A stretch of 64,000 bases of DNA. It comes from Dromiciops gliroides (lineage: Eukaryota; Chordata; Mammalia; Microbiotheria; Microbiotheriidae). Under the pieces are notes generated by a model. That model worked only from the letters and a program-made list of their open reading frames with translations. It was not told the DNA's origin and did not search any database. The stretch's first letter is position 1; each line of letters begins with the position of its first letter. Made by a program: the position numbers and the translations under genes. The stretch lies in assembly GCF_019393635.1 (NCBI RefSeq), contig NC_057866.1, positions 170,842,403 through 170,906,402 of the forward strand. The letters run 5' to 3'. Shown here piece after piece: positions 10,971 to 22,249 of the stretch.

Positions 10971-11130
10971 GCATAAGAGCACCTTAGGGAGGATATCATC
11001 ATGTAAGACAGTGATAACCAGCCACTTACTAGCCTTGGTTATACACTTATTATGGTACTCTTTGGCAACTTCCCTGTTCTATGAGCCTTAGTGAAAAACA
11101 AGCCAGATGTGTGAAACTGTGGTAATTTTC

Positions 11131-11310
11131 TTTTTTTTTCTTTTTCTCTTTATTTTTTTAAAATAAAAGTATTTTATTATTTCTAGTTACATGTAGAGAT
11201 AGTTTTCAGCATTTGTTTATATAAGATTTCCAATTTCCAATTTTTCTCCCTCCCTCCCCTCCCTCCGCCCCTCCCCTAAGACAGCAGGCAATCCGATATA
11301 TATGTATTGT

Positions 11311-11362
<52 letters not shown>

Positions 11363-11620
11363 TACATACACACACATACATATACATATAGATAACAACA
11401 ATAAACATATTGCTTCATCAGTCATGCTATAAGAGAAGAATCAGAGCAATGAGGAAAAACCTCAAAATAGAAAAACGACAGCACCAAAAACAAAAGAACT
11501 AGTATGGTTCAATCAGCATCCATATTCCACAGTTCTTTTTTTCCTGGATCTGGAGAGCCTTTTCCATCATGAGTCCCCTGGAACTCTCTTGTACCATTGG
11601 GTTGGTGGGAAGAATCTAGT
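11131..11620 (-). other. L1 3' UTR with TA/CA microsatellite
   Basis: Noncoding tail of the full-length L1. A C-rich run on the plus strand at about 11247-11276 is G-rich on the L1 sense strand, which is typical of L1 3' UTRs. A TA repeat with flanking CA repeats fills 11312-11390. Confidence 0.8.
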
Positions 11621-11623
11621 ATA

Positions 11624-12485
11624 TCATAGTTGATCAACACATAATGTTGATGATACTGTGTATAATGTTCTTCTGGTTCTGCTCATCTCACTCATCATGA
11701 ATTCATGCAAGTCTTTCCAGGTTTCTCTGAACTCCTCCTGCCCATTGTTTCTTACAGCACAATAGAATTCCATTACATTCATATACCACATCTTGTTCAG
11801 CCATTCCCCAACTGATGGGCAACCCCTCAATTTCCAATTCCTTGCCACCACAAAAAAGAGCAGCTATAAATATTTTTGAACATGTGGGTCTTTTTCCCTT
11901 TTCTATGATCTCCTTGGGAAAAGGACCCAAAAGTGGTATTGCTGGGTCAAAGGGTATGCACAGCTTTATAGCTCTTTGGGCATAATTCCAAATTGCTCTC
12001 CAGAATGGTTGGATCAGTTCACAGCTCCACCAACAATGCTTTAGTGTTCCAATTTTTCCACAGCTTCTCCAACATTTATTATTTTCCTTTTTTGTCATTT
12101 TAGCCAATCTGATAGGTGTCAGGTGGTACCTCAGATTTGTTTTAATTTGCATCTCTCTAATCAATAGTGATTTAGAGCATTTTTTCATATGGAAATATAT
12201 AGCTTTGATTTCTTCAACAGAAAACTGCCTGTTCATATCCTTTGACCATTTCTCAATTGGGGAATGACTTGGATTCTTATAAATTTGATTTAGTTCCCTA
12301 TATATTTTAGAAATGAGGCCTTTATCGGGAGTACTGGCCATAAAAATTGTTTCCCAGCTTTCTGCATTCCTTCTAATATTGGATGCATTGCTTCTGTTTG
12401 TACAAAACCTTTTTAATTTAATGTAATCAAAATCATCCATTTTGCATTTCATAATATTCTCTCTCTCTCTCTCTTCTTTGGTCAT
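11624..12485 (-). pseudogene. L1 ORF2 C-terminal region, frameshifted
   Basis: Two overlapping minus-strand frames carry it. The upstream one (12485-11703) encodes FDYIKLKRFCTNRSNASNIR, DKGLISKIYRELNQIYK, PIEKWSKDMNRQFSVEEIKA and the block ending in CKIFIAALFCGGKE-like residues. A second frame (11851-11624) continues with NWKLRGCPSVGEWLNKMWY. The need to change frame at about 11850-11800 indicates a frameshift. This part of ORF2 follows the reverse transcriptase and is needed for RNA binding and retrotransposition in active L1s. Confidence 0.88.
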
Positions 12486-12641
12486 AAACTGTTCTCCTTT
12501 CCAAAGATCTGAAAGGTAGACTATTCTTTCCTTTCCTAATTTACCTATGGTATCACCTCTTCTGTCTCAATCATATATCCATTTTGACCTTATTTTTAGT
12601 ATAAGGTGTAAGATGTTGGTCTAAGCCTAATTTTTGCCATA

Positions 12642-12905
12642 CTATCTTCCAGTTTTCCCAGCAGTTTTTTTTTTTTCAAATACTGAGTTCCTATCCCAGA
12701 AGCTGGAGTCTTTGGGTTTATCAAACACTACATTACTAGTGTAATTTACTACTGCATTTCCTGAGCCTAGCCTATTCCATTGATCTACCACTCTATTTTT
12801 TAGCCAGTACCAAATAGTTTTGATGACTGCCGCTTTATAGTAGAGCTCCAGGTTTGGTACTGCTAACCCACCTTCCTGTGAATTTTTTTCATTATTTCCC
12901 TGCAT
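12642..12905 (-). pseudogene. L1 ORF2 segment downstream of RT
   Basis: The minus-strand frame encodes [20 protein letters not shown] followed by WYWLKNRVVDQWNRLG, the conserved L1 stretch 'GGL..P....YYKA..I....YW......QWNR' between the reverse transcriptase and the C-terminal region. It joins 12485 by a frameshift and a run of A residues (poly(T) at 12667-12678). Confidence 0.88.
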
Positions 12906-13117
12906 ATTCTTGATTTTTTGTTTTTCCAGATGAATTTTGTTATTATTTTTTCTAGCTCTATAAAATAATTTTTAGGTAGTCTGATTGGTATGGCACTGAA
13001 TAAGTAAATTAATTTAGATAGAATTGTCATTTTTACTATATTAGCTCTGCCTATTCATGAGCAATTGATATCTTTCCAATTATTTAGATCTGATTTGATT
13101 TGTGTGAAAAGTGTTTT

Positions 13118-14185
13118 CTAATTGTGTTCATATAATTCCTGGGTTTGTTTTGGCAAGTAGACTCCCAAGTACTTTATATTATCTACCATTACTTTAAGTG
13201 GAATCTCTCTTTCTATCTCTAACTGCTGGACTTTTTTGGTCATGTATGGAAATGCTGATGATTTCTGTGGATTTATTTTATATCCTGCTACTTTTCTAAA
13301 GTTAATTGTTTCAAGTAATTTTGGAGTTGATTCTCTAGGATTCTTTAAGTATACCATCATATCATCTGCAAAAAGTGATAGTTTTGTTTCCCCCTTGCCT
13401 ATTCTAATTCCTTTAATTCCTTTTTCTTCTCTGATTGCTAACACTAAGATTTCTAGTACAATATTGATCAATAGAGGTGATAATGGACATCCCTGTTTCA
13501 CCCCTGATCTTAGTGGGAAGGCCTCTAACTTATCTCCATTACATATAATGCTTCCAGATGGTTTTAGGTAGATACTGCTTACTATTTTAAGGAAAGCTCC
13601 CCCTATTCCTAAACTCTCCAGTGTTTTTATTAGGAATGGGTGTTGTATTTTGTCAAAAGCTTTCTCTGCATCTATTGAGATAATCATATGATTTTGGTTG
13701 GTTTTCTTATTGATGTGGTTGTTTATGTTAATAGTTTTCCTAATGTTGAACCAGCCCTGCATTCCTGGTATAAATCCCACCTGGTCATAGTGTATTATCC
13801 TGGTGATCACTTGCTGTAATCTCCTTGCTAATATCTTATTTAAGATTTTAGCATCAATATTCATTAGGGAAATTGGACTATAATTTTCTTTCTCTGTTTT
13901 TGCTTTGCCTGGTTTTGGTATCACCACCATATTTGTGTCATGAAACAAATTTGGTAGAACTCCTTCTTCACCTATTTTTCCAAATAATTTGTATAATATT
14001 GGAATTAATTGTTCTTTAAATGTTTGGTAGAATTCACCTGTAAATCCATCTGGCCCTGGGGATTTTTTCTTAGGGAGTTCATTAATGGCTTGTTCAATTT
14101 CTTTTTCTAATATGGGCTTATTTAAGGATTTTATTTTTTCTTCAATTAACCTGGGCAGTTTGCATTTTTGTAAATATTTATCCAT
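13118..14185 (-). pseudogene. L1 ORF2 reverse-transcriptase domain, 355 open codons
   Basis: Minus-strand open frame with the L1 polymerase blocks in order: [19 protein letters not shown] (about residues 40-58), the [20 protein letters not shown] block, [10 protein letters not shown] (motif A aspartates, 171-180), [13 protein letters not shown] (227-239) and FADD (272-275; bases 13361-13372) as the catalytic motif C. The catalytic aspartates are all present, so this domain has decayed little. In intact L1 it copies the L1 RNA at a nicked target. Here it is cut off from the endonuclease by a SINE insertion at 14291-14449 and from the C-terminus by a stop at 13118. The initial Met is not a real start; ORF2 begins near 15770. 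Confidence 0.95.
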
Positions 14186-14290
14186 TTAATTTAAATTGTC
14201 AGATTTATTGGCATACAGTTGGGCAAAATAATTCCTAATTATTGATTTAATTTCCACTTCATTGGTGGTAACATCATCCTTTTCATTTTT

Positions 14291-14449
14291 TTTTGTTTGT
14301 TTTTTTTGTTTTTTGCTGGGCAATGGGGGTTAAGCGACTTGCCCAGGGTCACACAGCTAGCAAGTGTCAAGTGTCTGAGGCCGGATCTGAACCCTGGCCC
14401 TCCTGAATCCAGAGCCAGTGCTTTATCCACTGCACCACCTAGCCGCCCC
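14291..14449 (-). mobile_element. Marsupial SINE inserted into L1 ORF2
   Basis: Complete minus-strand copy. A perfect 19-bp target duplication CATCATCCTTTTCATTTTT lies at 14272-14290 and 14450-14468, showing that the insertion is young compared with the L1. Confidence 0.97.
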
Positions 14450-14850
14450 CATCATCCTTTTCATTTTTGATACTGGTAATTTGGTTTTCTTCTTTAATCA
14501 AATTAACCAATATTTCATCTATTTTATTGTTTTTTTTCATAAAACCAGCTCTTAGTTTTATTGATTAATTCTATAGTTTTCTTGCTGTCAATTTCATTAA
14601 TTTCTCCTTTAATTTTCAGGATTTCTAGTTTAGTATCTAATTGGGGATTTCTAATTTGTTCTTTTTCTAGCTTTTTAAGTTGTATGCCCATTTGATTGAT
14701 CTCCTCTTTCTCTTTTTTTATTCACGTAAGCAGTTAGAGTTATAAAATTTCCCCTAAGCACTGCTTTGGCTGCATCCCATAGATTTTGGTATGTTGTTTC
14801 ATTATGGTCATTCTCTTGGATAAAGTTATTGATTGTTTTTTGACCCATTT

Positions 14851-15009
14851 CTTCTTCTTCTTTTTCTTTTTTTGGTGAGGCAATTGGGGTTAAGTGACTT
14901 GCCTAGGGTCACACAGCTAGTAAGTGTTAAGTGTTTGAGGCAGAATTTGAACTCAGGTCCTTCTGAATCCAGGGCAGGTGCTCTATCCACTGCACCACCG
15001 AGCTGCCCC
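14851..15009 (-). mobile_element. Marsupial SINE inserted into L1 ORF2
   Basis: Complete minus-strand copy with a GGTGAGGCAATTGGGGTTAA tail junction. The target duplication is ACCCATTT at 14843-14850 and 15011-15018. Confidence 0.93.
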
Positions 15010-15252
15010 AACCCATTTATTCTTTAGAATGACATTATTTAGTTTCCAATTGATCTTCAGTCTACTTTTCCATGGCTCTTTCTTACATGTAATTTTTATT
15101 GCATCATGGTCTGAGAAGGATGCATTTACTATTTCTGCCTTTCTACATTTGACTATGATGTGTTTGTGCCCTAATACATGGTCAATTTTTGAAAATGTGC
15201 CATTTACTGCTGAGAAAAAGGTGTATTCCTTTCTATCCCCATTCAGTTTTCT

Positions 15253-15775
15253 TCAGACATCTATCATGTCTAACTTTTCTAGTATTCTATTCACCTCTTT
15301 CACTTCTTTCTTATTTATTTTGTGGCTCAATTTATATAATTCTGAGAGGGGAAGATTCAGATCCCCCACTCGTGTAGTATTACTGTCTAATTCCTCTTGT
15401 AACTCATTTAACTTCTCTAAGAATTTGGATGCTATACCACTTGGTGCATACATATTTAAGATTGCTATTACTTCATTATCTATAGTACCTTTTAGCAAGA
15501 TGTAGTTTCCTTCCTTATCTCTTAATGAAATCTATTTTTGCCTGTGCTTTGTCTGAGATAAGGATTGCTACCCATGCTTTTTCGACTTTAGTTGAAGCAT
15601 AATATATTCTGCTCCAGCCTTTTACCTTTACTCTGTGCCTATGTCTCTGCTTCAAATGTGTTTCTTGTAAACAGCATATTATAGGATTCTGGTTTTTAAT
15701 CTACTCTGCAATTCGCTTCCGTTTTATAGCAGAGTTCATCCTATTCACATTCACAGTTATTATTACTGTCTATTC
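15253..15775 (-). pseudogene. L1 ORF2 endonuclease domain, frameshifted
   Basis: Minus-strand translation shows the L1 apurinic-type endonuclease in two frames. The N-terminal part (about 15770-15500) has LNVNRMNSAIKR, CCLQETH (QETH at 15656-15667), KVKGWSRIYYAS and WVAILISDKAQ. The next frame (15498-15253) has ILNMYAPSG, a GDLNLPLS block where active L1s have GDFN, and NRILEKLDMID. The domain nicks target DNA at TTTT/A-like sites in active L1s. A stop and frameshift at about 15500 and the F-to-L change in the GDFN block show decay. Confidence 0.9.
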
Positions 15776-16325
15776 CCCTCAATTTTATTTACCCCCTTTG
15801 CACTTATCCCCCCTTCTTTCACCCTATTCCTCCTTACCAACATTTTGCTTCTTACCCATGCCTCCCCCAATCTGCCCTCCCTTTTTATCACCCCTCTCCT
15901 TTTTCTTTACCCTTTTCTCCCTTACTTTTGCCCTCCCTTCTATCAGTCTCCCCTTCCTCTTACCCTTTTACTTCCCTAAAGAATAAGCTAAGTTTCTTTA
16001 TCCAAATGCACATATATGTTATTCCCTCTTTGAATCAAATCTAATGAGAGTAGGGTTGAAACAATGTTCACCTCTCCCTTCTTTCCCTCTATTGTAAAAG
16101 TTTTTTTTCACCTCTTCATATGATGTAATTCACCCCATTCCACCTCCCCTTTCCTCTTCTCCCCATAGAATCTCTTTTAACCCCTTAATTTTCTTTATAT
16201 CATCACATCAAAGATAATTGCTATTTATACCCTCTGTGTATAATCCTTCTGTCTGCCCAAATACATATACAGTTCTCAAGAGTTATAAGTATTATCTTCC
16301 TGTGTAGGGATGTAAAGAGTTTAAC

Positions 16326-16664
16326 CTAATTGAGTAACTTTTTCCCCCTGTTTACATTTTTAAACTTTTTTGAGTCTTGTATGTTAAGATCAAATTTTCT
16401 ATTCAGGTCTGGTCTTTTCATCAGGAAACATTGAAAATCCCCAGTGTCATTGAATGTCCATCTTTTCCCCTGAAAGAGAATGATCAGTTTTGCTGGGTAA
16501 TAGATTCTTGGCTGCAATCCAAGCTCCTTTGCCTTCCAGAATATCATATTCCAAACTTTGTGATCCTTTAATGTTGAAGCTGCCAGGTCCTTAGCAATCC
16601 TGATCATGGCTCCATGATATTTAAATTGCTTCTTTTTGGCTGCTTGGAGTATTTTCTCCTTCAC
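16326..16664 (-). pseudogene. L1 ORF1 C-terminal domain
   Basis: The minus-strand frame encodes KEKILQAAKKKQFKYHGAMI, RIAKDLAASTLKDHKVWNMI and AKELGLQPRIYYPAKLIILF, then GKRWTFNDTGDFQCFL. This is the C-terminal nucleic-acid-binding domain of L1 ORF1p ('I..aar.k....y.g..i.i..Dls..t...R', 'l......y.ypAkl...'). ORF1p is a trimeric RNA chaperone that coats L1 RNA. The RRM-like part continues upstream to about 17000 but is broken by frameshifts. Confidence 0.92.
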
Positions 16665-17042
16665 CTGATAATTCTGGAATTTGGCTACAATATTCCTTGG
16701 AGTTTTCCTTTTCGGATCTCTTTCAGGAGGTGATCAGTGGATTCTTTCAATGACAATTTTTTCCTCTGATTCTATAATATCAGTGCAGTTCTCCTTAATA
16801 ATTTCCTGGAATATGGTGTCCAGATTCTTTTTCTGATTATGGCTTTCAGGCAGTCCAATAATTTTCATATTATCTCTCCTGCCTCTGTTTTACAGGTGAG
16901 TTGTCTTTCCAATGAGGTATTTCACATTTTCTTCTATTTTTCATTTTTTAAATTCTGTTTTACTGATTCTTGATGTCTCATGGAGACATTGTCTTCCAAC
17001 TGTCCAATTTTAATTTTTAAGGCATTGTTTTCTTCAGTGAGA

Positions 17043-17340
17043 TTATGCACCTTTTTTTCCCATTTGGCCAGATGAAATTTTTAAGGAATTGTTTTCTTCA
17101 GTCAGTCTTTGTGATTCCTTTGTCAAGCTTCTGATTCTTTTTTCATAATTTTCTTGTTTTGCTTTCATTTCTCTCCCCATTTTTTCTTCTACCTCTCTCA
17201 ATTGACTTTGGAAATCCTTTTTGAGCTCTCTTCCCATTTTTTCTTCTACCTCTCTCAATTGATTTTAAAAATCCTTTTTGAGTTCTTCTGAGAAGGCTTT
17301 TTGTTCTTGAGACCAATTCATCTTCCCTCTTGAGGCTTCA
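17043..17340 (-). pseudogene. L1 ORF1 coiled-coil region with internal duplication
   Basis: The open minus-strand frame at 17258-17043 encodes a Lys/Glu-rich helix with the unit REVEEKMGRE appearing twice, followed by RIRSLTKESQRLTEENNSLK. This is the N-terminal coiled coil that trimerises L1 ORF1p. A 57-bp unit (19 codons) is tandemly repeated on the plus strand, with starts at about 17176 and 17233. Confidence 0.85.
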
Positions 17341-17456
17341 CATGTAGGCAATTTGAGAATATTGTCCTCATCTGAGTTTGTATTTGCCTCTTCCCTATTG
17401 ATACAGAAGCTCTTTAGGTGAGAGCTCTTTTTTGTTTCTTACTCATACTGCAGCTT

Positions 17457-17531
17457 ATTCATTCATTCATTCATTTATTTATGTATTTATTTAATTATTT
17501 AGTTAATTAATTAGTTATTTAGTTATTTATG
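17457..17531. repeat. ATTT/TTAG tetranucleotide tract in the L1 leader
   Basis: Runs of ATTC, ATTT and TTAG lie between the ORF1 start region and the GC-richer 5' UTR. Confidence 0.85.
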
Positions 17532-18092
17532 TTGAGGTCTGCTCTCGGGGCACCAGGGTCCCTGTTTCAAGCTTCTTGTGCTGGGGTATAGGGGCTGTGT
17601 CACCAGCTTGCTACACTGAGGCCTCTATGGCTTGTGGATTTCTCCCCACCCTGGGCTTTCTCTCAGAGCATGATGGGATCAGTAGGCCTGGTCACGCCTG
17701 TCCTGTGCGTGGCCCTCCAGCTGGCAACCTGCCCTCTTGGCTGGTGCAGGTGGGCTTTGACACTGTCCTGCTGCACCACCAGATTTTTGAGTCAGGATCC
17801 AAGGGCCTCAGTTGCTCAGCTGTGTCCCACAGCTTCCTGCTGACTTGCCCTGACCCCCTTAGTGCTGTGCTGCCGACCTGCACTGTGCCTCCCTTTTTGC
17901 CTGATTCATACCGACCTTTCCTGAAGTCTTCTAAATTATCTCTGGTTGGAAGACTGTGTGTCTCTCTGTCTCTTTGCAGGTTCTGTAGTTTCAGAATCTG
18001 TCCAGAGGCTTGATTTAATGTTCTTTTTGAGGGAACAGAAGGAGAGCTCAGGCAAGTTGCTGACTCCTCTCCCCCATCTTGGCTCTGCCTCC
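17532..18092 (-). promoter_or_regulatory. L1 5' UTR / internal promoter region
   Basis: GC-rich relative to its surroundings and noncoding in L1 sense. Known L1s place an internal Pol II promoter in this position. The very 5' end contains GCCAAGATGG, which fits a YY1 site (core CCAT on the opposite strand), as used for start-site positioning in human L1. Promoter activity here is inferred from position. Confidence 0.65.
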
Positions 18093-18449
18093 TGTAGTAC
18101 TTTTCCATGAAGCCTCCAAGGACTATCAAACCATTTTTCAATATATGGACCCAATTTCGTCTGTGGAATATATAGTATAGATGAAGTATCCCAGTGACTG
18201 GTAAAAATTGCATCACTCTCTACTTTAGAAGCAGGAAGGTAGGCTGATATGGTGCCAGTTTAGGACCTAGAGTAATTATATTGCTGATGAAAATTTGGGG
18301 GTGGAGTTGGGAAAGGGTATGTTCCCATGCATTTTTCTAATAAATATGACTTTGGTTCATAATCACAAATCACTAATGTAATTAATACCTGTGCCATGTA
18401 ACTTCAGCACTAATCGGTAAATTCTACAGATTAACATTTTATGTTCCAT
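18093..18449. other. AT-rich flank of the L1, nothing recognised
   Basis: No repeat or exon identified. Confidence 0.4.
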
Positions 18450-18740
18450 GCTTTTCCCCTTGCATTCCTTTGCCCTATGCCTGGAACTCATTAACCATGA
18501 TCCCATTGTCCTGTTGAGTTCTATAATTTTTTTTTTGTTCCTATCAAATTTAAAGCCCACTTCAAAGGACTCTCATCCTGGTAGTCTTCCTGTATTCTCA
18601 CTGTCAGTAATGAACTTTCCCTACTTGACTGTTATATAGGACATCGTACTTTTCATTTTCTATTCTAATTATTCTGTTACACTGTTAAATTTCATTAGGT
18701 TTAAGACTAGGTCTTTTCTCAATTTGTAGGTTTTAAAGTA
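18450..18740 (+). mobile_element. L2 3'-end fragment
   Basis: CTTTGCCCTATGCCTGGAAC, TTAAAGCCCACTTCAAAGG and GTAGTCTTCCTGTATTCTC follow the L2 3' UTR order in plus orientation. Confidence 0.5.
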
Positions 18741-19756
18741 CCAGACACAGGGTCCCATATCCTAGAGGAACTTACTAATTTTTAAAAAAAATTGAATTGG
18801 ATAAGGTGAAATCTCAATGTTATTCATTCTATTTGTTATTTCAATAAGCCATCTTCCTGTATGTCAGTCCTATCTCTCTAAAAGGATTAAGGCAATAATT
18901 TATTTTTCTTTTAGATATCAAGGGTAGAGTTGGATTTTAGAGTGGACAAACCACAGAGAATATCTAGGCCAAACCTTTCATTTTACCAAACACTTTTTTA
19001 TGATTACTGCTTTGTAGAATAGTTTGAGATAGGAAACTGCTTTTCCTCTTTCCTTCCCTCTTTTTAACCTATTATTTTCCTTGGGATTCTTAACCTCCAT
19101 ATGAGTTTTTCTATTTGATCTTACTTTTCCCAACTCAGACAAGAATGAAGATCATGACATGTTATTGCCTCTTCTCCTTTTTGTTTGGATTCCCTTCTCA
19201 TACATTCCAGTTATGACAAATAAGGTCTTTGTTTCGTAATTTCTTTCCCAGTATATTACTCTTTTCTTTATTTTCCCCCTCTCTTAAAACCAGCAATACC
19301 AAACTAAGCCACCCAAGTTTCTGTCTTTATCTTTCTTGACTCCCTCTACAATTCGAAAAATGAATTGGATGTTACCGGGTCACTTGTCTCTTCTCAGAAT
19401 GTAAACATTTCATCATCTAGCCCCTTTTCATTGCCCAACAATATCTACCCTTCCAAGCACCCCGTTAGGATTATTTCTAATATAGGTAGAAGTTGGTTTT
19501 CTGCCTAAATTTATTTTTATTTTTTTTGTGTGTGATGGGTGAAAGATGAAATGACTGAAGAATCAAAGGTTCAAGCTTTTGACCATTCCAATATATTAAG
19601 CAATGTATGGCAATTGCCCAAACTAATTGGGACCAGGTCCCTTACTCAGCTTAGGGATTGACCCCAAATACAGAGGGAGACATTTTTATACATCAAAAAC
19701 AATTTACCAAATAAGACCAATTAAAAGGATATAATACATTAGATGATCTGATTTCC
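18741..19756. other. T-rich stretch, nothing recognised
   Basis: Long pyrimidine-rich stretch; no intact exon, RNA gene or assignable repeat was seen. Confidence 0.45.
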
Positions 19757-19866
19757 ACCGGCCTTGGATTCAGGAGGGCCTGAGTTCAAATCAGACTTCA
19801 GACACTTGACACTAACTAGCGGTGCGACCCTAGTTAAGTCACTTAACCCTCATTGTCCTGCAATTT
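19757..19866 (+). mobile_element. Marsupial SINE, 5'-truncated
   Basis: Starts at CCGGCCTTGGATTCAGGAGG and runs through GAGTTCAAATC to TTAACCCTCATTG. The A-box part is missing. Confidence 0.88.
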
Positions 19867-19879
19867 TTTTTAAATGTAA

Positions 19880-21760
19880 AAATAAAAGCAATAAGATTTG
19901 GCAACAGATTGGATATGCAGGATGAATGAGAGTGATGAGTGAAGGATGACCCTGACGTTACAAGTCTTGATGACCAGGAGGATAGTAATGCCTTTGACAG
20001 GAAAGGAGAAATTAGAAGAACTAGGAGGTTTGAGAAGAAAGATAATAAATTCAGTTTTGGAAAAGTTGAATTTGAGATGCCTATGAAAGATTGAATTTGA
20101 GATTCAGAAGGCCATTGTTGGTGACAGCCTGGAGCAAAGGAGAGAGAACAGGATTGGAAATATTTAACTAGAAATCTTCTACATAGAGATAATCATTAAA
20201 TCCATGGGAGCTGATGAGACTACCACCTAAAATATATAGAGCAAAAAAAGAAGAGGGCTCTACTCCCCACAGAAAATTGGTGTGACATGGCTGAAGAACA
20301 TCAAAGAAGAATATGGGTTGTTGGGAGAACCAGGAGAGAGCAATGCCACAGAATCCAATCCCAGAGAAGAGAGAACATCCAGGAAGAGAAAGTGAGCAGC
20401 AATGTTAAAGGCTATAGAAAGGTCAAGAAAGGTTAAGATTGAGAAAAACCCATTAGATTTGGCAATTTAGGGTTCAGTGGAAACTTGGGAGAAAGCAGTT
20501 TCAGTTGAATGATGGCATTGGTAGCCAAATGACAGAGATTTCAAAATTGAGTGAATGAAGAAGTGGTGACCAGAGAGGAAGTGGTGACCAGGAATGTGGA
20601 CAAATGTTTTCAAGATGTTTTTTTTTTCAGGGAGTTTAGATATAGTAGGGTATCATGGGAGTTGTTGTTTTGTTTTGTGTTGTTTAAAATCTAAATTGTG
20701 GGTCCTAATCTGTGCCCCCCCCAGTCTTGGGGGGGAAGCTGGCTAAAATCACTGATAAATTCAGCAAGAGTTTAGGCTTTTAAAGATTTATTAAAAAATA
20801 TATATATTATAAATTAGTGAAGAGAGAGAGATTGAGAACAGATTCCTTATAGCATGGAAGTCCTAGCTAAGATCTAATTCAGTATAGCCAGAGAGAAAGA
20901 AATCAATTTCCTTTCCTAGCAGCCCATGCAAAATCTCTCACCACCAAACCAATGTCCTGAACGACAAGGGGGGCTCCTGTTCTCCCTCTCCTGCCACGTG
21001 CCTCTTCCTCACCAAAAAAAAAACCCAAAACTTCTTTTATGAGTGAGCATCTCTTTCCTAGTTCTTCTCTCCCTCCCCCAAAGGGGAGGTCCTTCAAGCT
21101 GATTGGTTGAGAGTGGTCTCTTGCTGACATCAGTAGTACACCAACATGTCACTCAGGGCCAGCCAGGTGTGGTCCCCATCCAATCATCCTCAAGTAGGTA
21201 CTTAGTCAGTTTCTCATTCTCACCCAATTCAAACAATACTCAATCAATCAGGTGGCACCCCTCGGTGTCTGCCAAATTCCATTATTTTATCACAGTTTTT
21301 AAGAATGGAAGAATCACAGACTCATTTGTAGGTAGTGAGGAATGAACCAGAAGATAGGGAGAGATTGAGAGTAGCAGTAGGGATGATAGGATAATCTTCT
21401 GGAAAGGAGAGAAGGGGATGAGATCAAGTATATATGTAGAGGGGCTGGCTTTGGTTAGAAGGGTGAGGTTTACCTCTTCATCTGAGGCTCCAGTAAAGAG
21501 GAGAAAGTGAGTAAAAGGGTCTGAGGCAAGCGACTGGAGGAAGAGGTGAGAGGGCAAATCTCACCTTCCATTTTTTCAATAAAATATAAGGAGAGGTAAG
21601 CAACTGAAACATTGTGAGGGGAATACTATCCAAGACTTGAGATGAGATGAGAAAAATTGAAAATCAAATAAGCTAAGGGGGAATAGGATATTTTCCTTGT
21701 AGCCATCCACTTAAGATTAGATCAAATAAATTTATAGTGGAACTAAGCATGGTTTTGTAA
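19880..21760 (-). mobile_element. L2 LINE split by an LTR
   Basis: The left part (19880-20671) and right part (21299-21760) are consecutive segments of one minus-strand L2. The left contains GAAAGGTCAAGAAAGGTTAAG, matching the reverse-transcriptase coding stretch also seen at 47480. The right contains GGGGCTGGCTTTGGTTAGAAG. A solo LTR at 20676-21294 separates them. Confidence 0.75.
20676..21294 (-). mobile_element. Solo LTR A, inserted in L2
   Basis: Begins TGTGTTGTTTAAAAT and ends TTTTATCACA on the plus strand, flanked by a 4-bp duplication GTTT (20672-20675, 21295-21298). On the minus strand AATAAATCTTTAAAAGCC supplies a polyadenylation signal. Its 3' part resembles LTR C (27055-27412): both have GCAAGAGTT, TTAGGC/TTAGAC and TTTATTAA spacing. 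No internal region follows, so it is a recombination product of a provirus. Confidence 0.78.
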
Positions 21761-22249
21761 TTTCTTCCAGGAACATAAGGGGAGTATAAGATATTTTCTA
21801 CATTTATAGATCTTGCAAGCTATAACCTCTGATGGTTCTCTATTATTTTATGATTCTATGAAGGCCAAAGATTTTAAATTTATAAATCAGTAGTATTGAG
21901 AGTGTAATCTATGCCCCAAGGGCCTCAAAGCTAAATCTATATCAGGACTGATGTTAAAGGCTTCTTGCAAAGGGTCAGTTTTATTTGGCTTAAATCCTAC
22001 CTCCTTGCCCCAAGTTTACTCTGGGAAATTCCTAAATATATTTTGTATGTAGCGTAGATCTAAATTTCCACAAATATGGGCAATAAAGTCCCCACTCATG
22101 TACAGTCTCTACAGGCTACAAGTACATATTGGGTAAAAGAGAGACTTTAGTAAATAAAAAAGGTTGGAAGTACACACAGGATCCCACAAATGAACACAGA
22201 AAATGCATAAAGCATGGATAGTAGTCTGTGAACTGGAAAGAAAAGGAAC
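21761..22249. other. Nothing recognised
   Basis: No coding or repeat signal recognised. Confidence 0.4.

Larger units (their letters stand above)
11131..18092 (-). mobile_element. Full-length L1 retrotransposon, minus strand, defective
   Basis: The element runs from a poly(T) on the plus strand (its 3' poly(A), 11131-11160) to a 5' end at about 18092 whose minus strand starts GGAGGCAGAGCCAAGATGG. That closely resembles the start of human L1. In transcription order it holds a 5' UTR (18092 to about 17530), ORF1 (about 17340-16330), ORF2 (about 15770-11620) and a 3' UTR. A diverged 13-bp target duplication (TGTGGTAATTTTC at 11118-11130, TGTAGTACTTTTC at 18093-18105) brackets it. Two SINEs (14291-14449 and 14851-15009) and several frameshifts make it inactive. 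L1 proteins act in cis in the nucleus and in trans on SINE RNAs. Confidence 0.95.

Noticed and set aside
11312..11390. TA repeat considered as a CRISPR-like or regulatory array
   Set aside because: Simple dinucleotide microsatellite in an L1 3' UTR; no spacers.
14978..15505. 175-codon plus-strand frame
   Set aside because: Antisense shadow of the L1 endonuclease joined to a SINE edge.
17576..18216. Open frames of 145 and 174 codons on opposite strands
   Set aside because: They lie in the noncoding, GC-richer L1 5' UTR, match no family and overlap each other.
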